Shown here: piece after piece, positions 1-5,066 of the stretch
Layout: each line of letters begins with the position of its first letter
Position numbering within the stretch: position 1 is the stretch's first letter
NCBI GenBank assembly: GCA_019314105.1
Contig: JAFCZY010000295.1
Span: forward strand, 1-5,066
DNA length: 5,066 nucleotides
Reading direction: 5' to 3'
Origin: Deltaproteobacteria bacterium
Lineage (GTDB): Bacteria > Desulfobacterota > Desulfobacteria > Desulfobacterales > Desulfobacteraceae
The notes under the pieces: model-generated
Database searches by the model: none
The model's input: only the letters and a program-made list of their open reading frames with translations
Told to the model about the DNA's origin: nothing
Program-made: the position numbers and the translations under genes

Positions 1-41
1 AAACTTATTATCAATAAAATCTAATAAAAAATCAATATTTT
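1..41. other. A/T-rich sequence downstream of the last gene
   Basis: The 41 nt after the second permease are almost wholly A and T. Minus-strand T-runs are present, but no hairpin precedes them, so no intrinsic terminator is called. The operon may continue beyond the window (for example to a nucleoside-processing enzyme) or terminate outside it. Confidence 0.4.
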
Positions 42-962
42 TTATCTTTCGCCACGTTTATAGGGCTCTGCCAGCATGGCAGGCGCATTTAATTTTCTGG
101 GGTCTTTAAGGCTGATCAACAATAGGATTAAGAGAGTTGCAATATAGGGGAGCATGGCCAGAAAACTGGGTGAAATTCCCAGAGGCTGTAGCAAATACTG
201 CACGACAAAAAAGCCGCCAAACAGGAATGCCGCCCATATGGCACGCCCGGGGTTCCACAGGGCAAAAATGGTCAGGGCAATGGCAATCCATCCTCTTCCC
301 GCGGTCATTCCCTCTATCCATGATTTTGAATAGGATATGGAAAGATGAGCGCCTGCCAGGGCTGAAAAACCGCCGCCAATGAGGACACTTAAATATCTGA
401 GTCTGGACACATTGACTCCCTGAGTTTCAGCGGCTTTCGGGTTTTCTCCCGTTGATCTGATCTGTATTCCCAGACGGGTTCTTTCAAGGAAAAACCAGGA
501 GATCAAAGCAAGAAATATGGCAAGATAAAAAAACGGGCCTTGGGTGAACAGGATTTTTCCAAGCCAGGGAATATCCGATAACCAGGGAATGACCCAGTCT
601 CCCATTTTGATTGAAAGGGGTTTGCCCACATAGGGTTTTCCCAGCATACCGGAGAAACCAAGACCCAGCATGGTTAATGCCAGCCCTGATACCACCTGAT
701 TGGCTTGCAGGGTGACAGAAGCAAAGGCATGGATGATGGAAAAAATCATGCCGGTAGCTATGGCAGCAAGAACGCCCAGCCAGGGGTGGCCGGTTGTCAT
801 GGTGACGATAAAGGCGACAACAGCGCCCATTGCCATTACGCCTTCGACGCCCAGATTAAGGATGCCGGACCTTTCACAAATCACTTCACCTGTTGTGGCA
901 AGAAGTAAAGGGGTTCCTGCAACCATTGCTCGATGAAGTGTTAAAATAATAATATCTTCCAT
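42..962 (-). CDS. BMP-class nucleoside/purine ABC importer, second permease subunit
   Basis: This is a 306-residue inner-membrane permease of the BPD_transp_2 family, equivalent in position and size to NupQ/YufQ. Nearly the whole protein is hydrophobic, with about eight to ten membrane segments; clear ones lie near residues 43-56, 62-80, 90-105, 143-159, 190-207, 225-237, 241-258 and 267-284. The early family motif NLGVEG is at 36-41. The cytoplasmic coupling loop, of the form RTRxGxxIRxTGENPxAA, spans about 161-178 and is where the ATPase would dock. The ATG at 962 is preceded by AAGGA (971-975) with an 8-nt spacer. The gene starts 26 nt after the ATPase-permease fusion, so the two are almost certainly co-transcribed. 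It should pair with the permease half of the fusion to form the channel. Family and role are secure. The substrate (nucleosides, purines or a related compound) is inferred from family and neighbours only. Confidence 0.93.
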   Translation of the reverse strand: MEDIIILTLHRAMVAGTPLLLATTGEVICERSGILNLGVEGVMAMGAVVAFIVTMTTGHPWLGVLAAIATGMIFSIIHAFASVTLQANQVVSGLALTMLGLGFSGMLGKPYVGKPLSIKMGDWVIPWLSDIPWLGKILFTQGPFFYLAIFLALISWFFLERTRLGIQIRSTGENPKAAETQGVNVSRLRYLSVLIGGGFSALAGAHLSISYSKSWIEGMTAGRGWIAIALTIFALWNPGRAIWAAFLFGGFFVVQYLLQPLGISPSFLAMLPYIATLLILLLISLKDPRKLNAPAMLAEPYKRGER

Positions 963-988
963 TTGTTATATCCTTATTGGGTGCATCC

Positions 989-3541
989 TTATTTGTTAGA
1001 AAACCGGAGGGTAATTTTATGATTTAAAAAATAATCCCCCATAATTAAAAATATCAGCAATGTGCCGTTCACAATTTGAACGGTGGCAGCAGGCAGTCCC
1101 AGTGAAATTTGTATGGCATCGCCACCCACCAGTATCCCGGCAAAAAAGATGCCTGAAACCACCGTATAGAGCGGATTTAATTTGGCAAGCCATGCGACGA
1201 TGATGGCGGTAAATCCATACCCCGAGGATATGGATGCAGGATACCCAAGATAGTGATGGATGCCTGCCACTTCGCCGACACCGGCAAAACCGGCAAGTCC
1301 ACCGCTGATGGTCATGAGGATCAGGCCTGTTTTTAGAAAATTTATCCCTGCATATTTACCGGCATCCGGGTTTTCACCCACCACTCTTGCTTCATATCCA
1401 AAGCGTGTTTTATAAATAATCACACAAAGAACAATGGCACAGATGAGTGCCAGGATCAATGTGGCATAGTGGATTCGAGAACCGGGAATCAACCCTAAAA
1501 TAGCAGAATCGGGAAGATTATTGGTTCCGGGAAACCCGAATCGTGTTTTCCCTTTCCAGGGTCCTACAATGAGCATGGTTAAAAATTCAGCACAGATATA
1601 GTTAAGCATTAAAGTGGAAATGACTTCATTAATAGAGTATTTGATTTTCAGGATAGCGGGGATGATCCCCCACACTGCACCGCCGATAAAGCCTGCCAGA
1701 AAAATTAAGGGAACGATGATATAGGATGGCAAGGCCTCTCCAAAGGTCAGCCCTGTCCAGGTCGCAAAAATTGCGCCCATTAACATCTGGCCTTCCGCAC
1801 CGATATTCCAGAATTTTGCCCTGAAAGCAAGGGTCAGCCCTGTGCCGATCAGGATCAAAGGAATGGCTTTGGTAAGGGTTTCTTTAAATCCGTAAAGAGA
1901 GCCAAATGAGCCTGAAAAGATCTCAGTGATGGCATAGATGGGATTAACTCCGGCGATCAGGAAAATAATGCTGATCATCACAAGCGCTGCCAGAAGAGAG
2001 CAAATGTTGGTCATGAAGGATCTTAAGGGACTTATATCATATCGGTCGGTTGTTTTGATTTTTATCATTATTTTTTTTCCATTGAATTCAGATATTGCCA
2101 TGAATTCACCCTCAAAAATAACCGCAATCCGATCACAAAGTTCAAATATTTCTTCAAGATCTTCAGAAAACAACAGTACGGCACTGCCTTGTTTCCTCAA
2201 TTTCAAAAGATGTTTCCTTAAAAATTCCGTTGCCCCGACATCCAGCCCGTATGTGGGGTGTGATGCCACAAGAAGCTGTGGTCGTTCACTGATTTCTCTG
2301 CCCAGGATGAGTTTTTGAATATTCCCGCCGGAAAGGTTCCTGATCTGGCTATCAATGGAATGGGTAGAAACCTTAAATTTATCAACAATGGTTTTTGTAT
2401 GCGTCTTTACCTGATCGTATTTCAGAAAATAGCGCCTGGAAAATTTTTTTAAGTGGTGTTGTTTTAAGATGGCATTATCATATAAGAAAAGGCCCGGAGC
2501 GATTCCAAACCGGATTCTTTCTTCCGGTACGTGGGAAACACCGTTGTCATAAATCTGTCTGGGCGATTTATTTGTGATATCTTTGCCATTTATGGTTACG
2601 TTTCCAGATGAGATGGGCCGGATGCCGGTAATGACTTCTGCAAGTTCACGTTGTCCATTTCCGGAAACGCCTGCAATACCGAAAATTTCATTTTTGAAAA
2701 GTTCAAATGAGATATCTTTAAGCGCCAAAATACTTTTGTCCCCAAGGACATTGATGTTTTTAACGCTTAGAATTTTTTTACCTTTGTCCAGTTTTTCCTT
2801 GAGGGTATTAAAGACGACATCCCTGCCCACCATCATCCGGGCAAGGGATTTTTTATCCGTATCACTGGTATCAGAACTTCCCACAATTTTCCCTTTTTGA
2901 AGCACGATGACCCGGTCACAGATCTCCATGATTTCATCAAGCTTGTGGGAAATAAAAATGATCATGTGGCCTTTGGCTTTCATTTCCTTCAGTACAAAAA
3001 TCAGTTCTTTGATTTCCTGAGGAGTCAGAACGGAAGTGGGTTCATCAAGAATAAGAAGGTCGGCACCATTTAAAAGTGCTTTAATGATTTCCACCCGCTG
3101 CTGTTCACCGGCTGAAAGCTGCCAGACTTTTTTGTCCGGATCAATATGAAAATTGAATTGCCTGGAGAATTGTTCAATTTTTTTTCTAATTTTTATTTTG
3201 GGAAAGAAAAACGGTGTATCTTTATAACCCAATGCAATATTTTCAATGACGGAATGATTTTGTATGAGCATGAAATGCTGGTGGACCATTCCGATACCCA
3301 GATGGATGGATTCAACAGGACTATGAATCTGAACATTTTTATTGTTAATTTTTATTTGGCCGGAGTCGGGCTGGTAAAGCCCATACAGGATATTCATCAA
3401 TGTCGTTTTACCGGCCCCGTTTTCACCCAGAAGTCCTACAATTTCACCGGGTTCAACGCAAAGGTTAATCTCCTGGTTGGCAGGGGTGCCGTGAAATGAT
3501 TTTGAGATGCCGCTCATTTCAAGGCATTGGATTTTTTTCAT
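989..3541 (-). CDS. BMP-class ABC importer: tandem ATPase fused to first permease (NBD-NBD-TMD)
   Basis: This 850-residue protein joins what are normally two genes (NupO-like ATPase of about 500 residues, NupP-like permease of about 350). NBD1 has Walker A GENGAGKT (39-46), Q-loop Gln88, signature LSAGEQQ (142-148), Walker B LLILDEP (162-168) and switch His199. NBD2 is degenerate: GVSGNGQR (291-298) lacks the Walker A Lys, the signature is LSGGNIQK (403-410), ASHPT (426-430) replaces the Walker B Asp-Glu, and Glu460 stands where the switch His would be. Asymmetry of this kind is usual in the RbsA/NupO family, so the protein need not be inactive. Residues 492-850 are a complete BPD_transp_2 permease with about ten membrane segments, the motif FWNIGAEGQ (577-585) and a coupling loop at about 711-734. 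The start at 3541 follows AAAGGG (3546-3551), 4 nt away, and NBD1 needs it. The usual last 15-20 residues of the ATPase are missing or replaced by the linker at 480-491. The reading frame as given is open throughout; see the junction entry for whether it is one polypeptide in vivo. Confidence 0.88.
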   Translation of the reverse strand: MKKIQCLEMSGISKSFHGTPANQEINLCVEPGEIVGLLGENGAGKTTLMNILYGLYQPDSGQIKINNKNVQIHSPVESIHLGIGMVHQHFMLIQNHSVIENIALGYKDTPFFFPKIKIRKKIEQFSRQFNFHIDPDKKVWQLSAGEQQRVEIIKALLNGADLLILDEPTSVLTPQEIKELIFVLKEMKAKGHMIIFISHKLDEIMEICDRVIVLQKGKIVGSSDTSDTDKKSLARMMVGRDVVFNTLKEKLDKGKKILSVKNINVLGDKSILALKDISFELFKNEIFGIAGVSGNGQRELAEVITGIRPISSGNVTINGKDITNKSPRQIYDNGVSHVPEERIRFGIAPGLFLYDNAILKQHHLKKFSRRYFLKYDQVKTHTKTIVDKFKVSTHSIDSQIRNLSGGNIQKLILGREISERPQLLVASHPTYGLDVGATEFLRKHLLKLRKQGSAVLLFSEDLEEIFELCDRIAVIFEGEFMAISEFNGKKIMIKIKTTDRYDISPLRSFMTNICSLLAALVMISIIFLIAGVNPIYAITEIFSGSFGSLYGFKETLTKAIPLILIGTGLTLAFRAKFWNIGAEGQMLMGAIFATWTGLTFGEALPSYIIVPLIFLAGFIGGAVWGIIPAILKIKYSINEVISTLMLNYICAEFLTMLIVGPWKGKTRFGFPGTNNLPDSAILGLIPGSRIHYATLILALICAIVLCVIIYKTRFGYEARVVGENPDAGKYAGINFLKTGLILMTISGGLAGFAGVGEVAGIHHYLGYPASISSGYGFTAIIVAWLAKLNPLYTVVSGIFFAGILVGGDAIQISLGLPAATVQIVNGTLLIFLIMGDYFLNHKITLRFSNK
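2066..2113 (-). other. ATPase/permease fusion junction with A8 tract and out-of-frame TAATG
   Basis: Read on the minus strand, the junction holds in order: a Shine-Dalgarno-like GAGGG (2113-2109); the 8-nt palindrome TGAATTCA twice (2108-2101 and 2090-2083), able to pair around a 10-nt loop; a run of eight A (2078-2071); and TAATG (2070-2066). In the reading frame given, the codons run GGA AAA AAA ATA ATG, so translation passes through Lys489-Lys490-Ile491-Met492. With one A fewer, the frame would read GGA AAA AAA TAA. That would end the ATPase at 490 residues, with the stop overlapping the ATG of a 359-residue permease, which is a typical permease length. TAATG overlaps are common between translationally coupled genes. 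The layout is seen directly. That it marks a former gene boundary is a strong inference. Whether it slips in vivo is unknown. Confidence 0.75.
2099..2113 (-). promoter_or_regulatory. Possible internal ribosome-binding site and start for a free permease
   Basis: GAGGG at 2113-2109 sits 7 nt before an ATG (2101-2099) that is in frame with the fusion and encodes Met481. Spacing and strength are at least as good as those of the annotated starts in this window. Initiation here would give a 370-residue permease beginning MAISEFNGKKIM. The ATG lies at the edge of the potential TGAATTCA hairpin, which could limit its use. Purine-rich stretches also occur by chance inside genes, so this is a candidate only. 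The second in-frame ATG (Met492, 2068-2066) has only a weak GGA about ten bases upstream. Confidence 0.4.
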
Positions 3542-3566
3542 AAGGCCCTTTAAAAAAAATCGAGGT

Positions 3567-3602
3567 AAAAGAAAAGCCGGGAAATCATATCCCGGCTTTT
3601 CT
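3567..3602 (-). terminator. Intrinsic terminator-like hairpin between binding-protein and ATPase genes
   Basis: A perfect 13-bp inverted repeat (arms 3570-3582 and 3590-3602, 7-nt loop) contains the GC core GCCGGGA/TCCCGGC. On the minus strand it is followed by a T-rich run (TTTTCTTTT, partly within the arm), which is the classic intrinsic-terminator form. It begins 16 nt after the binding-protein stop and ends about 25 nt before the ATPase-permease ATG. The downstream genes are on the same strand with no obvious promoter in the 77-nt gap, so it most likely works as a partial terminator or a 3'-end stabiliser that raises binding-protein mRNA over the membrane subunits. Such placement is common in ABC importer operons. 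The structure is certain; the leakiness is inferred. Confidence 0.85.
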
Positions 3603-3618
3603 CAAGAGGTTGTTTTGT

Positions 3619-4776
3619 TTACTGGGGGACGTTGCCTTCAACATTGTCCACATAATACATAATGCTGAGAAGGTCGCCTTTTGATGCTGTTTCTCCAGCC
3701 TTTATTTTCAGGGTTCCCTTATTGTCGCTGATGGGGCCGGTAAATGGCTCAAATACATCAACTCCCTGTTTCATCTGCGCGTATCTTTTTACAACAAGAT
3801 CATAGGCAGAAATTTTACCAAATTCCTTTGTATCAAGCATGGCTTTTTTCAATGCACCCACAAACTTGGGATTGATGATATCGGTTGGGCTGCCGCCAAG
3901 AATGGCTGCTTTTTCTTTGGCCAGCCACCAGATATCTTTATTGTTCCAGGTTTTATTATAAATGCTTTCAAGGATTTGGGCATACATGCCTCCCCAGTTC
4001 ATGAGCTGTCCTGAAACAACAGAATCAACTCCATAAGGCTGCATGGGAGAATAATGACTGAAGGTATAAATCTGCTTCCCTTTTTCCGAATGGCTTTGTC
4101 CTACTTCAATTACAGCAGGCGTATCCTCGGTAAAGGCAAGGGCATCACATCCTTCTGCGATCAATGCCTCGGCCGCTTCTTTCGCCTTGTCCGGTCCATA
4201 CCAGGCATAGATCCATTTTACGCTGAGTTTGGCCGCAGGATTAGCCGCCTTGATCCCCAGGGCATAGGCATCAATATGGCGAACCAGTTCAGGAATGGGG
4301 AAAGCTGCCACATAACCGATTTTATTGGTTTTGGTTAATGCACCTGCCATAAGTCCATTCAGGTAATACATCTGGTAGAGATCACCAAAATAAGTTCCCA
4401 CATTATCGGATCGCTTGAATCCTGAACAATGCATGAAAAGCTTATCAGGATATCGGGTGCCGGCATTAATGGTTTCGTCCATGAATCCAAAACTTGTAGT
4501 GAAAACCACATCGCATTTTTGCTGTTGAATAAGCCGGTCAATGATTCTTGCACAGTCTGCTTCTGCAACGGATTCTACAAAAATAGTTTCCAGCCAGGGA
4601 AATTTTTTTTCAGCATATTGTCGCCCCAGATCATGAGCATGGGTAAATCCATAATCGCCAACAGGGCCGACATAAATAAAACCAGCCTTGAGCTTTTTGT
4701 CGCCGGCAAAGGCAGTTATAGAAAATCCAATAAAAAATATAGAACACATTAACACCAATACCATCCATTTTTTCAT
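3619..4776 (-). CDS. BMP/PnrA-family periplasmic substrate-binding protein of an ABC importer
   Basis: This is a 385-residue extracytoplasmic binding protein of the Bmp family, which includes the purine nucleoside receptor PnrA and NupN. An N-terminal signal peptide (MKKW, then a hydrophobic core to about residue 20) ends in AFA, with likely cleavage after Ala24. Cys11 lies in the hydrophobic core and is preceded by Met, so there is no lipobox and the protein should be soluble in the periplasm. The mature part opens with the first beta strand (KAGFIYVGPVGDYGF, 30-44), then the HAHDLGRQYAEKKFP segment. The later FTTSFGFMD (92-100) and GYVAAFPIPE (154-163) stretches fit the two-lobed type I periplasmic-binding fold. 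The ATG at 4776 follows AGAGGAG (4786-4792), 9 nt upstream. It is the first gene after the promoter and is separated from the transporter genes by a terminator-like hairpin. Family is secure. The ligand is probably a purine, nucleoside or similar small molecule, but the family also has members for other ligands such as riboflavin. Confidence 0.93.
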   Translation of the reverse strand: MKKWMVLVLMCSIFFIGFSITAFAGDKKLKAGFIYVGPVGDYGFTHAHDLGRQYAEKKFPWLETIFVESVAEADCARIIDRLIQQQKCDVVFTTSFGFMDETINAGTRYPDKLFMHCSGFKRSDNVGTYFGDLYQMYYLNGLMAGALTKTNKIGYVAAFPIPELVRHIDAYALGIKAANPAAKLSVKWIYAWYGPDKAKEAAEALIAEGCDALAFTEDTPAVIEVGQSHSEKGKQIYTFSHYSPMQPYGVDSVVSGQLMNWGGMYAQILESIYNKTWNNKDIWWLAKEKAAILGGSPTDIINPKFVGALKKAMLDTKEFGKISAYDLVVKRYAQMKQGVDVFEPFTGPISDNKGTLKIKAGETASKGDLLSIMYYVDNVEGNVPQ

Positions 4777-4816
4777 TCTGGTCCACTCCTCTATTAAGTT
4801 AATTGAAATTTTAAGG

Positions 4817-4846
4817 ATAATACGATAATTAGGTGTTTGCAGTCAA
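4817..4846 (-). promoter_or_regulatory. Sigma70-like promoter for the importer operon
   Basis: On the minus strand, TTGACT (4846-4841) and TATTAT (4822-4817) each match the -35 and -10 consensus at five of six positions and are separated by 18 nt. The surroundings are A/T-rich. Transcription would start near 4810, leaving a short leader of about 33 nt that contains the AGAGGAG ribosome-binding site. That leader is too short for a riboswitch, so control, if any, is more likely through protein binding to DNA around or upstream of this promoter. Confidence 0.7.
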
Positions 4847-4878
4847 CCATTAGATTTTGAAACCGGATATTTTCATAA

Positions 4879-4893
4879 ACCCGTTGATCGGGT
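4879..4893. repeat. Small inverted repeat ACCCG/CGGGT
   Basis: Five-base arms ACCCG (4879-4883) and CGGGT (4889-4893) flank TTGAT. It is centred about 65-75 nt upstream of the predicted transcription start, so it is a conceivable operator half-site pair. A dyad this short can arise by chance. Confidence 0.3.
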
Positions 4894-4907
4894 AACGCCA
4901 CCCAGCC

Positions 4908-4961
4908 GTGGAGATCCGGAGTGTCTGCTTATTTGAGGAGATCCGTGGTGTCTTATCCTCC
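4908..4961. repeat. Two-copy direct repeat, period 27 nt
   Basis: Two adjacent units begin at 4908 and 4935. Both contain GGAGATCCG (4910-4918 and 4937-4945), then two variable bases, then GTGTCT (4921-4926 and 4948-4953), giving 15 of 17 identical positions across the core. A TTAT follows each core but is shifted by two bases. The 27-nt period is not an exact number of DNA turns (about 2.5), which argues mildly against simple same-face operator sites. It could equally be part of a dispersed repeat. Confidence 0.6.
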
Positions 4962-5006
4962 CTGGTGCCTGAATAATTTTTTAAAGTTCACAACGGTCTT
5001 CCATTG

Positions 5007-5050
5007 GACGGCAGAAACTCACTCGTTCCTCGCTCAGACACTCTGCCGTC
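5007..5050. repeat. Inverted repeat with long loop, possibly part of a dispersed element
   Basis: Perfect 9-bp arms GACGGCAGA (5007-5015) and TCTGCCGTC (5042-5050) flank a 26-nt loop containing the quasi-repetitive CTCACTCGTTCCTCGCTC (5018-5035). A further GGTCT (4995-4999) and AGACC (5062-5066) could extend pairing outside a mismatched segment, and the window edge may cut the structure. There is no T-run beside either arm, so it is not a convincing terminator. Loops of CTCGTTCCTCGCTC type resemble short dispersed hairpin repeats found in many bacterial genomes, but copy number cannot be judged here. Confidence 0.5.
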
Positions 5051-5066
5051 TTAACCATTCCAGACC

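Larger units (their letters stand above)
4847..5066. other. Upstream region with repeats and no supported gene
   Basis: This 220-nt stretch upstream of the promoter shows no convincing coding frame on either strand. It is more G/C-rich than the promoter DNA and contains a small hairpin (4879-4893), a two-copy direct repeat (4908-4961) and an inverted repeat (5007-5050), with an A/T-rich patch near 4971-4986. It may hold operator sites, a dispersed repeat, or the trailing region of a gene that lies beyond the window edge. Confidence 0.5.

Noticed and set aside
2660..2680. Loss of the Walker A lysine in the second ATPase domain as a sign of a pseudogene.
   Set aside because: A degenerate second site is normal in RbsA/NupO-type tandem ATPases, and the first site is fully intact.
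137..3499. Several plus-strand open frames opposite the permease and ATPase genes (for example 1938-2318, 2574-2900, 3146-3499).
   Set aside because: They run antisense to well-recognised proteins, have no family resemblance, and their composition follows from the opposite strand.
3542..3566. A separate promoter for the ATPase-permease gene in the short spacer.
   Set aside because: The T8 run and the AAAGGG site leave no room for a recognisable -35/-10 pair after the hairpin.
4359..4568. A 69-codon minus-strand frame inside the binding-protein gene, and plus-strand frames at 4054-4338 and 4429-4752.
   Set aside because: They overlap the clear BMP-family coding frame and show no recognisable protein features.
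4740..4776. Cys11 of the binding protein as a lipoprotein attachment site.
   Set aside because: It is preceded by Val-Leu-Met, which does not fit a lipobox. A good AFA signal-peptidase I site follows at 22-24.
4908..4961. The tandem repeat as the start of a CRISPR array.
   Set aside because: There are only two imperfect, nearly contiguous copies, with no spacers of regular length and no cas genes.
4777..5066. A purine or other riboswitch upstream of the importer, expected from the likely substrate.
   Set aside because: The likely promoter leaves only about 33 nt of leader, and the conserved purine-riboswitch core is not visible on the minus strand upstream.

Overview
The window holds one operon-like cluster, read entirely from the minus strand, for a nucleoside/purine-type ABC importer of the BMP (basic membrane protein / PnrA) class. 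In transcription order it contains a periplasmic substrate-binding protein (4776 to 3619), one large protein that joins the tandem ATPase to the first permease (3541 to 989), and a second permease (962 to 42). The order matches the Bacillus subtilis nupNOPQ (yufNOPQ) arrangement, except that the O (ATPase) and P (permease) equivalents lie in a single 850-codon reading frame.

Organism: the binding protein has a cleavable signal peptide and no lipobox, which points to a diderm (Gram-negative) bacterium. The moderate G+C, the A/T-rich homopolymers and the general protein style would fit Desulfobacterota or another proteobacterium-like lineage. This is an impression only, because no marker gene is present.

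Layout: 1-41 is A/T-rich downstream sequence with no clear terminator. 42-962 is permease 2, 963-988 is a 26-nt gap with its Shine-Dalgarno, and 989-3541 is the ATPase-permease fusion. 3542-3618 is a spacer with a perfect 13-bp terminator-like hairpin, and 3619-4776 is the binding protein. 4777-4846 is a leader and a strong sigma70-like promoter. 4847-5066 has no supported gene but contains a two-copy direct repeat, a small hairpin and a long-looped inverted repeat.

How they work together: the binding protein captures the ligand in the periplasm. The two permease domains form the membrane channel, and the tandem ATPase powers it. Because this ATPase class carries two nucleotide-binding domains in one chain, fusing it to one permease keeps a 1:1:1 stoichiometry. 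The hairpin after the binding-protein gene probably makes its transcript more abundant than that of the membrane components.

The most interesting site is the fusion junction at about 2066-2113. Within 50 nt it packs an internal Shine-Dalgarno with an in-frame ATG, a potential 8-bp RNA hairpin, a run of eight A, and a TAATG stop/start overlap that is out of frame by exactly one base. It looks like two ancestral overlapping genes joined by one added A. It could be a true fusion, a slippage site producing both fused and separate products, or a homopolymer sequencing error.
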